Assembly: GCA_965116715.1 (NCBI GenBank)
Contig: OZ220724.1
Span: 496,001 to 560,000, forward strand
Source: Poriferisodalis sp965116715
GTDB lineage: Bacteria > Actinomycetota > Acidimicrobiia > Acidimicrobiales > Poriferisodalaceae
Direction of reading: 5' to 3'
Length of the DNA stretch: 64,000 bases
In this document: positions 17,176-25,346 of the stretch, in pieces
Layout: each line of letters opens with the position of its first letter
Position numbering within the stretch: the stretch's first letter is position 1
Translations under genes and position numbers: made by a program
The notes under the pieces: model-generated
Seen by the model: only the letters and a program-made list of their open reading frames with translations
The model's database searches: none
Told to the model about the DNA's origin: nothing

Positions 17176-19436
17176 AGGGACGAAGCCTGTGGCAGGTCGA
17201 GATCACGCTCTGGCTGCTGACGCTGCTCGCTGTGCTCACTGCCCGCCGTCTCTTCGACGCCTGGGACTACGCACCGTTGTGGCTCATCATGGCGCTGGGA
17301 GGCCATGCCTCGGCCGCCGTCACACGTCGGCAGCGCTGGCCCTTGGCAGCCGCTGCGACGGCATCAGCTCTGATGCTGGTCATCGTCCAGGGGCTCGCTC
17401 TGTATCCCGGCACGCTGTGGCTGCGCCTGCTTCCCAGTGCTGAAACGCTCAGGCAGGCGGCGGCCGACATCGCCGCAGCGTGGGACGCATTCGGCATCGT
17501 GGAGGCGCCCACGCCGGCTTCCGCCGGGTTCTTGCTGGTCGGCGGTGCCGTCATCTGGCTCGCGGCATTTGTCGCCGATGCAGTGGCGCTGCGCGCCAGA
17601 TCGGTAGGGGAAGCCCTGCTTCCGGCCTTTGGCGTGCTCGCCTTTGTGGGCGCACTGGGCACCGACGCATGGCGAATCCGCAGCGCTGCTGCGATGGTGG
17701 TGTGCGCCGCGGCGTTCGTGGCCGCGCACGGCATTCACCACACCGGGGACCGCACGCCAGTGGGCGCAACGGAGCGGCGGCGTGCAACGGTGCCCCTGCG
17801 CACCGCTCTGCGGTTGGGAATCCCCGCGGCGCTCATCGCGGCGCTGCTCGTTCCGCTGCTGCCGGGCAGCGACGCTCCGGCGATCGTCTCATGGAAGGAC
17901 CTTGATGGCAGCGCCACCGCCTCGAGGGTGACGATCAGCCCCTTGGTCAACGCCCAGGGTCGCCTGGTGGGCACATCGGGGGCCGAGTTGTTCCGGGTGG
18001 AAGCAGATGCTCCCGCGTACTGGAGGGTGTCGGGCCTCAGCCGCTTCGACGGAACGTTCTGGGGCTCCGAACAGCTCTACGGGGATGCATCCCGGCACTT
18101 GGACGGCCGAACCAGCGACGAATTGCTCACCCAGCAGTTCACCATCGGAGCACTCGACAGCATCTGGCTGCCGGCTGCATACGAACCGGTCGCTTACGAG
18201 GGCCCCGATGCGCTGTACGACCCCGAAACCGGCACGCTGGTCACTGAACACAGCAGCGAGCTGGCATCGGGCATGACCTACACCGTCAGCTCGCGAGTCG
18301 ATATCCCCTCCATCGCCGGCCTCGTGGCCGCCAGAGGGGACGTTCCGCCCGACATCGCCGAGAAGTATCTCGCCCTGCCCGACGGCTTCAACCGGCGCGT
18401 GACAGATCTCGCAGTTGATATCACCGCCGATGCCGCAGGCCCCTATGCGAAGGCCCTGGCGCTGCAGAACTTCTTCCTCGAGAACTTCGTCTATGCGTTG
18501 CGAGTGCCCAGCGGGCACGACGCCGAACGCATGGAGCAATTCCTGTTCGATGAGCGGCGCGGCTACTGCGAGCAATTCGCCGGCACCTACGCGGCGATGG
18601 CCCGCGCCGTCGGCTTGCCGTCGCGTGTCGCGGTCGGTTTCACGCCGGGGGAACTGATCGACGGCGTCTACGTGGTGAGAGGCGAGCACTACCACGCATG
18701 GCCTGAGGTCTGGATCGCGGGACGCTGGGTGTACTTCGAGCCGACCCCCGGGCGCGGTGCCCCGGGGGCGGTGGTCTATACCGGCGTCGCACCCCAGCAG
18801 GTCGTGCCCGGTGACCCGGACGCAGCCGGCGAGGCAGGTTCGGGGTTCATCGGCGAGCTGGGCCTCGAAGACCTGGAAGGGCTGTCCGGCGATCTCGAGG
18901 GCTTCGTGGACGTGCTCGACTTCGAGGGGTCCCAATCGCCCACGGGGACCTGGTCGGAATGGCTCGTGGTTCCGTTCTATGCAGTGCTGGCCGTCGGCGT
19001 GCTCTGGCTCGTCACCGTCCCGTCAGCCGTGCGCATCCGCCGGGCGCTTCACCACCGGCGTGCCCGTCACGATGCACGCGCCGCAGTCGGTGCCGCTTGG
19101 GACGATGTCGCAGAGACGTTGTTCAATCTCGGCATCGACCAACGCGCCCCCGAGACCCACATGGAGTTCGCCGATCGCGTCGACCGCCGGCTGCGCATCG
19201 ATTCAGGCGAGCTGCGCTCCTTGGCCACGGCTGCGCAACAGGCCGCGTACGCGGCCGAGCCCCCGGCGCCGCAGACGGTCGCGGGCGCCAGGCAGGACGC
19301 GCAGCATCTCGAGGGGCGCATCCGGTCTGCACGCAGCCGCTGGGACCGCATCGGAACCGCATGCCGGCCGGCAGCCCTGGTCACCGGACCTCGCTCCCGC
19401 CGCCGGCAGCGAGCCGTCCTGAACGGCCGGGGCTAG
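17172..19436 (+). CDS. Membrane transglutaminase-like protein (TgpA family)
   Basis: 754 residues from a GTG that overlaps the DUF58 stop. The N-terminal third has six or more transmembrane helices (DUF3488-type). An extracytoplasmic domain follows with a transglutaminase core: catalytic cysteine in DERRGYCEQFAGTYAAMARA, histidine in GEHYHAWPEVWI and acidic residue in YFEPTPGRG. A further transmembrane helix (about residues 600-620) and a cytoplasmic DUF4129-like tail complete it. The catalytic residues look intact. Its TAG stop shares a CTAG with the stop of the converging DUF3040 gene. Confidence 0.9.
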   Translation: MKGRSLWQVEITLWLLTLLAVLTARRLFDAWDYAPLWLIMALGGHASAAVTRRQRWPLAAAATASALMLVIVQGLALYPGTLWLRLLPSAETLRQAAADIAAAWDAFGIVEAPTPASAGFLLVGGAVIWLAAFVADAVALRARSVGEALLPAFGVLAFVGALGTDAWRIRSAAAMVVCAAAFVAAHGIHHTGDRTPVGATERRRATVPLRTALRLGIPAALIAALLVPLLPGSDAPAIVSWKDLDGSATASRVTISPLVNAQGRLVGTSGAELFRVEADAPAYWRVSGLSRFDGTFWGSEQLYGDASRHLDGRTSDELLTQQFTIGALDSIWLPAAYEPVAYEGPDALYDPETGTLVTEHSSELASGMTYTVSSRVDIPSIAGLVAARGDVPPDIAEKYLALPDGFNRRVTDLAVDITADAAGPYAKALALQNFFLENFVYALRVPSGHDAERMEQFLFDERRGYCEQFAGTYAAMARAVGLPSRVAVGFTPGELIDGVYVVRGEHYHAWPEVWIAGRWVYFEPTPGRGAPGAVVYTGVAPQQVVPGDPDAAGEAGSGFIGELGLEDLEGLSGDLEGFVDVLDFEGSQSPTGTWSEWLVVPFYAVLAVGVLWLVTVPSAVRIRRALHHRRARHDARAAVGAAWDDVAETLFNLGIDQRAPETHMEFADRVDRRLRIDSGELRSLATAAQQAAYAAEPPAPQTVAGARQDAQHLEGRIRSARSRWDRIGTACRPAALVTGPRSRRRQRAVLNGRG

Positions 19437-19810
19437 CTGGGGTCGTTGCGGAAGCGGCGCCGCATCCGGTCGCCGAATGAGTCCGGATTGCTCGGTCGGG
19501 ACCGCTTGGCGATCGAATCCGAAACCTTCTCGAGCCCCAGCCTGCCCATCTTGCGGACATTGCGCTCGATCACCACTGCGGCGGCGAATACCACCAGGAA
19601 GGCGATGAACGACAGCGCGAAGTGCACCTGCAGGCCCAGACCGATGCCGACCAGCCCCAAAATTCCGCCGAGCACTGCCCAGCGAATGTTGCGCAGCGCA
19701 TGGCGAGTCAGCGTGGTCTCCGACACCTCCCGTGCGAATTCCGGGTCGGTGTCGTAGAAGTCCTTCTCGATCTCGAGCAGGATGCGTTGTTCGTCTTCCG
19801 AAAGCGGCAC
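19433..19810 (-). CDS. DUF3040 membrane protein
   Basis: About 125 residues from GTG 19810 (VPLSEDEQRILLEIEKDFYDTDPEFA). That motif is the N-terminal signature of DUF3040, so the long upstream extension of the frame is rejected. Two adjacent hydrophobic helices (about 50-90) are followed by a basic tail. Function unknown; common in actinobacteria. Its stop overlaps that of the converging transglutaminase gene. Confidence 0.85.
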   Translation of the reverse strand: MPLSEDEQRILLEIEKDFYDTDPEFAREVSETTLTRHALRNIRWAVLGGILGLVGIGLGLQVHFALSFIAFLVVFAAAVVIERNVRKMGRLGLEKVSDSIAKRSRPSNPDSFGDRMRRRFRNDPS

Positions 19811-19938
19811 GCACAGGCTCCAAATGCTGTCTCGCCGATGTTGCTGCCAGTGTAGGACCGCGCCCAGCACTACTTCCACGCACCCTGGTGACGCCGCGCG
19901 CTCAGCGGCCCCAGCGCGGCGCATGCGCTCGGTCGCCC

Positions 19939-20445
19939 TCAGGGCGTCGCCGGTGTCACCACCAAGCCGTCCCGGTGGTTGCCGGTCACGGCATACCGGA
20001 AGACGTGGCCTCGCGGAGCGCCGCCTTCCAGGTACATCAGCAATGGCTCCGCCATCCATGCGTACTGGCCCCTCAGCAGCTCTTCGAGTTCGCCCACCCG
20101 CACCCAACGGGCATCGAAGACAATGCCGTCAGGGTCGGCGATGTCCAGGTCGCCGCTCCAGTGCCGGGCTTCGTGAACCTCTACCGTCAAGAACCAGCCG
20201 GGTCCGTCACTGCCGTCTGCCTCGACGGTGTACAGGGGTCCGTCCCAGGCCGAGACCTGTAGACCAGTCTCCTCGGCCACCTCGCGTGTCAGTGCTCCGA
20301 GCACGGTTTCGCCCGGATCGACCACCCCGCCTGGCGTGCTCCAATCGGTGCTGCCGTTGCGCCTCAGGTTGTTGACCATCAGCACGGCACCTTCATGCGC
20401 GAGGATGCCGCCGGCGACCGCCCATCGGTGCACGTCAGAGGGCAT
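19939..20445 (-). CDS. Nudix hydrolase
   Basis: 168 residues from ATG 20445. A complete Nudix box is visible: GGVVDPGETVLGALTREV followed by AEETGL, fitting Gx5Ex7REUxEExGU. The N-terminus VHRWAVAGGILAHEGAVLMVNN is typical of MutT-like pyrophosphatases. Substrate unknown. The open frame continues far upstream but loses coding character, so the internal ATG is preferred. Confidence 0.85.
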   Translation of the reverse strand: MPSDVHRWAVAGGILAHEGAVLMVNNLRRNGSTDWSTPGGVVDPGETVLGALTREVAEETGLQVSAWDGPLYTVEADGSDGPGWFLTVEVHEARHWSGDLDIADPDGIVFDARWVRVGELEELLRGQYAWMAEPLLMYLEGGAPRGHVFRYAVTGNHRDGLVVTPATP

Positions 20446-20578
20446 TGAGGCAGTCTGCCATGTAAGGCCGGAGGCTGAGCCGAATGGCGAAGCCGTGGCC
20501 CGAGCGGCCCGTGAGCGGAGCGAACATGAGCGGGAACAGCGGGGCCGGTTGACGACCTGGCGCATGCCTGGCCGTACC

Positions 20579-20965
20579 ATGGCGCAGGTGAGCATGCACG
20601 ACGACGGCGACAGCATTGAGCTCACCGCAGCGCCCACCGCATTGCCGTCGGTGCTGGCGAGAGCCCTGGCGTTTGCGGCCATTGTCGTCGCAGCGGTGTG
20701 CGGGGGTCTGGCCGGGTACGCCACGACCGCCCTGCAGTGCAGCGGCGGATGTATCGCGCCGACGCTCGGCGGAGCAATCATCGGCGCTCTGGCGGCTGCG
20801 GCGGGAGTGGCTGCACTCGCAGCCCTGGTGCTTCGCTCCATGAGCGAATGGGCAGATCAGGCCTCCGTGCAGCAGCGTAGGAACGGGCAGCAGCGCAGGA
20901 GCGGCTCAACGCGCGATCACCGTGCCGCCCCAAGTCAACGCAGCGGCAAGGGGAGACAGCAATGA
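20579..20965 (+). CDS. Small two-helix membrane protein upstream of the response regulator
   Basis: 128 residues from ATG 20579 (GTG 20588 or ATG 20594 are alternatives). There are two hydrophobic helices (about 22-46 and 61-85) with a short CxxxC loop (LQCSGGCIAP) between them, and a basic glutamine/arginine-rich tail. Its TGA overlaps the ATG of the response regulator, so it is probably the first gene of that signalling operon. No family recognised. Confidence 0.65.
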   Translation: MAQVSMHDDGDSIELTAAPTALPSVLARALAFAAIVVAAVCGGLAGYATTALQCSGGCIAPTLGGAIIGALAAAAGVAALAALVLRSMSEWADQASVQQRRNGQQRRSGSTRDHRAAPSQRSGKGRQQ

Positions 20966-21642
20966 CGACAAGCGTTCTCGCCGTCGAGGACGACGAGCGG
21001 ATCCGCACAGCGCTGCGCCTCGCGCTCGAGGACGAGGGTTGGCACGTCAGCGAAGCAGAGTCCTGCGAGGAGGCACTCGAGCGCTTCGCACCCGAGAGCA
21101 CCGACGTCGTGCTGGTCGACATCATGCTGCCCGGCCTCGACGGGTTTGAGTTGTGCCGTTCCATCAGGCGGATCAGCCACGTGCCCATCATCATGGTGAC
21201 CGCGCGCGACGACACGCACGATGTCGTCGCCGGGCTCGAGGCCGGCGCCGATGACTATCTCACCAAGCCGTTCGCCCCCAAAGAGCTCTCAGCGCGCATC
21301 AGGGCGCTGTTGCGGCGGAGCCGGACGGTCGACGGCAGCGGGCTGCCGCGAACGGTCGGCGACCTCGAGATCACTCCCGACGAGGGCGTCGTGACCAAGG
21401 GCGGCGAAGAGCTGCACCTCACCAAGACCGAATTCCGGCTGCTCTGCGAACTCTCCGACAATCCCGGCAAAGTGCTGAGCCGCGAGCAACTGCTGGAACG
21501 AGTCTGGGGCTACGACTACTTCGGCGACGGCCGGCTCGTCGACGTGCACGTCCGCCGGCTGCGCCTCAAGATCGAGGACGACCCGGCCAACCCGCGCTAC
21601 GTGGCAACGGCTCGCGGCTTGGGCTACAAGCTGCGAGCTTGA
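20962..21642 (+). CDS. OmpR/PhoB-family response regulator, MtrA-like
   Basis: 226 residues. Receiver domain with acidic pocket ED-D (9-11), phospho-acceptor Asp53 (VDIMLPGLDGFE) and Lys102 (TKPFAPKELSARIRALLRR). The C-terminal winged helix runs from about 130, with LTKTEFRLLCELSDNPGKVLSREQLLERVWGYDYFGDGRLVDVHVRRLRLKIE. Followed by a histidine kinase and a GerMN lipoprotein, the order matches mtrA-mtrB-lpqB of actinobacteria, where the system controls cell wall and division genes. MtrA identity is inferred from synteny. Confidence 0.85.
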   Translation: MTTSVLAVEDDERIRTALRLALEDEGWHVSEAESCEEALERFAPESTDVVLVDIMLPGLDGFELCRSIRRISHVPIIMVTARDDTHDVVAGLEAGADDYLTKPFAPKELSARIRALLRRSRTVDGSGLPRTVGDLEITPDEGVVTKGGEELHLTKTEFRLLCELSDNPGKVLSREQLLERVWGYDYFGDGRLVDVHVRRLRLKIEDDPANPRYVATARGLGYKLRA

Positions 21643-21644
21643 CA

Positions 21645-21754
21645 TGAGGCTGCGCTGGCCGCGGCCGCTGCGCCGGCTGCTGTGCCTGATGGCGGCAGCC
21701 GGACTCCGGGGCGTGACGTGAGGCTGCGCTGGCCGCGGCCGCTGCGCCGGCTGC
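21645..21754 (+). repeat. 36-bp direct repeat at the histidine kinase start
   Basis: Two perfect 36-bp copies, 21645-21680 and 21719-21754, lie 74 bp apart and both begin TGAGGCTGCGCTGGCCGCGG. The first follows an ATG (21644) one base after the response regulator stop; the second follows the GTG (21718) of the kinase. The 74-bp offset puts them in different frames. The first copy opens a 25-codon ORF whose TGA (21719-21721) overlaps the kinase GTG. It looks like a local duplication that created a coupled leader peptide. Confidence 0.8.
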
Positions 21755-23133
21755 CGCTTCGCGCCCGCGTCGTCGGCGCCTTCACGCTCGGCGCGATGCT
21801 GGCGGCGTTCCTGCTCGTGGTGATGACGTACAGCCTCTCCCGCGGTTCGATGCTGGGCCTGCGTCAGGATTCCTCCGAGGCCCAGTTCTTCGCCAATGCC
21901 ACTCAGGTGCAGGGCTCGCTGCGCGCAGAGAGCCCCGACTTCGCCGTGCTGCTCGAGTCGCTGCCGAGCCTCAGCGGCAGCCGCTCCATCGTCCGCACCG
22001 GACCCGATGTCTGGCGATCCCCGTCGCTGGTGCCCAGCGACCTTCCCGACGACCTGGTCGCGGCCGTGGAAGGGTCCGACCAAGCCCATGCGATGCGGTA
22101 CCGGCTCGACGGCGTCCCGCAGCTCGCGCTCGGTTTGCGCCTGCGCCCCGCCGCGGTCTCTCAACTCAGCGAGACGCTGTACTTCGAAGTTGTCCCGCTG
22201 TCAGAGATCGAGGCCACGCTCGCCAGCTTGCGTTTGATCCTGGGCGTCGGAGCTGCACTGACGGTGCTGATCGGTGTTGCTGTAGGCGCCTGGGCCGGCG
22301 GACGGCTGCTGCGGCCGCTGGCGACCGTGTCAGATGCCGCCAATTCGATCGCTCACGGCCGATTCGACACACGAGTGGAACGCAGCGACGACCCCGACCT
22401 CGCGGTCATCGTCGAGTCGTTCAATGACATGGCCGATGCCATGGAGCGTCGGATCGCGCGCGATGCGCGGTTCGCGTCTGACGTAAGCCATGAACTGAGG
22501 TCGCCGTTGCAGACCCTGCGGAGTTCCATCGACTACCTGAACGGCCACCGTGACGAGCTGTCGGCTCAAGGAGCGACCGCTCTCGATCTGCTTGCCGCCG
22601 AAGTGGACAGGTTCCAGCAGCTCGTCCAGGACCTGCTGGAGATCTCCCGGCCGGATGCCGACGGATCGGTCTTCGAGCGGGGTCTGGTCAACATCACCGA
22701 GCTGGTTCAGCATCGCGTCGGCGCGCTCGGGCCCGACGTGGAGCTGGACATCACCGCTGCTGCAACCAACGCCGTCGTGATCGGCGACAAGCGCGGGCTC
22801 GCGCAGGTCTTCGACAACCTGTTGCGCAACGCTGAGAAGCACGGCGGCGGCGTCACCCGGGTCGGGATCTCACGGCCCGGCAACTCGGTGAGAGTCGCCG
22901 TCGAGGACGGCGGGCCCGGCGTCACGCCGGCCGAGCGCGATCTGGTCTTCGAGCGCTTCACGCGCGGCGCAGCGGCGCGCAAGCGGGGAGCCGGCACCGG
23001 TGCCGGCCTCGGTCTGGCGCTGGTGTATGAGCACACCCGGCGCCACGGAGGCTCAGTGCACGTCGAGTCACGCTCTGACGGTCAGCGCGGTGCTCGCTTC
23101 GTGGTCGAGCTGCCCATAGCGGGGCACCGGTGA
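21718..23133 (+). CDS. Sensor histidine kinase, MtrB-like
   Basis: 471 residues from GTG 21718 (an in-frame GTG at 21682 would add 12). Basic N-terminus, first transmembrane helix about 20-40, an extracytoplasmic sensor of about 130 residues, second helix about 172-196, then HAMP. The phospho-acceptor His is near 258 in FASDVSHELRSPLQTLRSS. N box NLLRNAEKHGG, G1 VEDGGPGV and G2 GAGTGAGLGLALVYEH are intact. The last bases overlap the start of the lipoprotein gene. Confidence 0.88.
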   Translation: MRLRWPRPLRRLPLRARVVGAFTLGAMLAAFLLVVMTYSLSRGSMLGLRQDSSEAQFFANATQVQGSLRAESPDFAVLLESLPSLSGSRSIVRTGPDVWRSPSLVPSDLPDDLVAAVEGSDQAHAMRYRLDGVPQLALGLRLRPAAVSQLSETLYFEVVPLSEIEATLASLRLILGVGAALTVLIGVAVGAWAGGRLLRPLATVSDAANSIAHGRFDTRVERSDDPDLAVIVESFNDMADAMERRIARDARFASDVSHELRSPLQTLRSSIDYLNGHRDELSAQGATALDLLAAEVDRFQQLVQDLLEISRPDADGSVFERGLVNITELVQHRVGALGPDVELDITAAATNAVVIGDKRGLAQVFDNLLRNAEKHGGGVTRVGISRPGNSVRVAVEDGGPGVTPAERDLVFERFTRGAAARKRGAGTGAGLGLALVYEHTRRHGGSVHVESRSDGQRGARFVVELPIAGHR

Positions 23134-23786
23134 GACTCCCCCGCTGCGCGCTGAGGCCGTTCATGTCGAGCGGAGCCGGGGCAGTCGTGGCCTGCGCAAT
23201 CGCGGCCATCTCCTGCGGCCTGCCGACCGATGACTCCCCTACCCGCGTCGAAGTGCCCGCCGGCGTCTTTCCCGATCGGAACGAACCAGTGGTCGGGGCG
23301 GCGCCCGATACCCCCACCACATCGCTGCACGCGGTCTACTTCCTGCGCGACGGCCTGCTCGTGGAGCTGCAGCGACCGCTCGCAGCTCCGGTCTTCCTCG
23401 ATGCCCCGCTCAACAACCTGCTCGCCGGCCCCACGCCGAACGAAGCCGAGAACGGACTGGAGTCCGCAATCCCGGCAGGCACCGAAGTCGTGGACGTCCA
23501 GCTCCTGCGCAACAACGTGGTGTCGATCCACCTCAATGAAGTCTTCTTCGAGGTTGAGGGCGCGCAGCGAGTGCGCGCCGTGGCCCAGCTCGTGCTCACG
23601 GCCTCGGCGCTGGCCCGCGACAGCCAGGGCGTGCTCTTCTATCTCGACGGGGTGGCGCAGTCACTGCCTGATGGCGCCGGCACGATCGCTCAGGTGCGGC
23701 CCGGTGAGGGGCCCCGCGTGCTGCGGGTGGACGACTTCAGTGAGCTGATGCCGCTCACCCCGTTGCGCTCAGTCGCCCCAGGCTGA
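23130..23786 (+). CDS. GerMN-domain lipoprotein, short LpqB-like protein
   Basis: 218 residues from a GTG overlapping the kinase stop (GTGA). An N-terminal signal with a hydrophobic run ends in a non-canonical but plausible lipobox AISC. The rest is a single GerMN domain (NNLLAGPTPNEAENGLESAIPAGTEVVDV, then NNVVSIHLNEVF). Mycobacterial LpqB, encoded beside MtrAB, is much longer and carries a beta-propeller after GerMN. That part is absent here and the frame stops normally. Role is inferred: modulation of the neighbouring kinase. Confidence 0.75.
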   Translation: MRLPRCALRPFMSSGAGAVVACAIAAISCGLPTDDSPTRVEVPAGVFPDRNEPVVGAAPDTPTTSLHAVYFLRDGLLVELQRPLAAPVFLDAPLNNLLAGPTPNEAENGLESAIPAGTEVVDVQLLRNNVVSIHLNEVFFEVEGAQRVRAVAQLVLTASALARDSQGVLFYLDGVAQSLPDGAGTIAQVRPGEGPRVLRVDDFSELMPLTPLRSVAPG

Positions 23787-25346
23787 CCTGCCCGGCCCCG
23801 CAGCCGGCAGGCGCGTCAGCCGACGCGGTCCGCGCCTCGCCGAGGTCCGCACAAAGCGCGATCGCGTACCTGCACGCATCGCCGCAACAAACATCAGCAT
23901 GGTGGGAAACACTTCGAGTCTGCCGAACAGCATGAGCACCATCATCACTGGTCGTGACTCGCGTTCGAATGCCAGCGCGGAGGCAGTCGGCCCGGCTTCG
24001 CCCAGTGCCGGCCCGACGGTGCCGATGGCCGACACCGCACCCGAGAACCCCGTCTCGAGATCGTTGCCCAGAGCAGTCATCAACACGCCGCCCGCGAGGG
24101 CCAAGCCCAGATACAGCAGGACGAAGCCCAATGCCCGTGCCGCGATGTCCTCGGGCACGGTGGTGTCGCCGAGGCGCATCGGCAGCACCGCTCTGCGGTG
24201 GCGGGCGCGGATCACCTCGCGGAACGCGTACCGGACCATGATCTGCAGCCGCAGGACCTTGATGCCGCCTGCGGTCGAGCCGGTCATGCCGCCGATCACG
24301 AACAGCGCCAGCAGCACGAGCTGCGCGGATGGGGTCCAGAACTGCGAGTGGGTGTAGTCGGTGAGGCCATAGCCGGTATTGGACCCCAGCGACGCCGCGT
24401 AGAACGCCGCCTCGCGAACGTTGTCGCCGATGCTGAGCGTTCCTGAGTTGAGCATCAGCAAGGCAAGTGCGGCACCGACAATGAGACCCAGGTACCACCG
24501 CAGCTCGGAGTAGCTCCGCCGCTGCGATCTGGTGCGCGTGATCAGATGCCAGTGGATCGAGAAGCTCGCTCCGCACGTGATCATCCCGGCAATCACCACG
24601 GTCTCGACTGCCACCGAATCGAACGCGGCGATCGATGCCGAGTACGTCGAGAATCCGCCAGTGGCCACCGTGGTGAAGGCGTGAGCGACGGCGTCGAACA
24701 GACTCAGACCGGCTGCCAACAGGCCGAGCGCCATGGCGAGCGTGAATCCTCCGTACAGCAGCCACAGGCGGCGGGCAGTGGCGGCGATGCGGGGCGTGAA
24801 GCGGTCAGCCGTCGGTCCTGGCGCCTCATTGGCGATCAGCTCCAGGCCGCCGACCTTCAGTGCCGGCAGCACGCTGACGGCCAGCACGATCAGGCCCATG
24901 CCGCCGAACCATTGCGTCATGCTGCGAAAGAAGAGGATCCCGTGGGCGACCCCGTCGATGTCGCCCAGGATCGTGGCACCGGTACAGGTGAAGCCCGAGA
25001 TGGATTCGAACAGCGCGTTGTCCGCCTCGCTCCACCGAATCACGCCGCTGAACAGGTAGGGCATCGTTCCGGCGATCGAGACCGCCAGCCACGCCCACGC
25101 CACCGCGGCGAACGCCAGCGGGGAGTCCGACCGATCCGACGCCGTCGTGCTGCCCATCATGATGCTGCCGGCGCTGACGGTGATGACTGCCGAGACCGCC
25201 AGCGCCAGTGCGCCGCCGCCGCCATCGATCAGCGCCACTCCGGCAGAGATCGCCATGCCGATGCCCACGAAGAGCAGCGCCGCCCCGCTGATGTGCACCG
25301 GGGTGGACTCAATACGTCGCCCTGCCCGCGGTGCCACGCCGTTCAT
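23769..25346 (-). CDS. trkH: Trk-type potassium uptake membrane subunit
   Basis: 525 residues, about ten to twelve hydrophobic helices arranged as four M-P-M repeats. Selectivity filter loops are SGFTCTGATILGDID, TVATGGFSTYSASI, LGSNTGYGLTDY and IGTVGPALGEAGP. K-transport context FGGMGLIVLAVSVLPALKVGG is classical TrkH/KtrB. It overlaps the preceding paralogue by 4 nt and converges with the GerMN lipoprotein gene (18-nt overlap). It is the better conserved of the two TrkH genes. Confidence 0.9.
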   Translation of the reverse strand: MNGVAPRAGRRIESTPVHISGAALLFVGIGMAISAGVALIDGGGGALALAVSAVITVSAGSIMMGSTTASDRSDSPLAFAAVAWAWLAVSIAGTMPYLFSGVIRWSEADNALFESISGFTCTGATILGDIDGVAHGILFFRSMTQWFGGMGLIVLAVSVLPALKVGGLELIANEAPGPTADRFTPRIAATARRLWLLYGGFTLAMALGLLAAGLSLFDAVAHAFTTVATGGFSTYSASIAAFDSVAVETVVIAGMITCGASFSIHWHLITRTRSQRRSYSELRWYLGLIVGAALALLMLNSGTLSIGDNVREAAFYAASLGSNTGYGLTDYTHSQFWTPSAQLVLLALFVIGGMTGSTAGGIKVLRLQIMVRYAFREVIRARHRRAVLPMRLGDTTVPEDIAARALGFVLLYLGLALAGGVLMTALGNDLETGFSGAVSAIGTVGPALGEAGPTASALAFERESRPVMMVLMLFGRLEVFPTMLMFVAAMRAGTRSRFVRTSARRGPRRLTRLPAAGPGRSAWGD

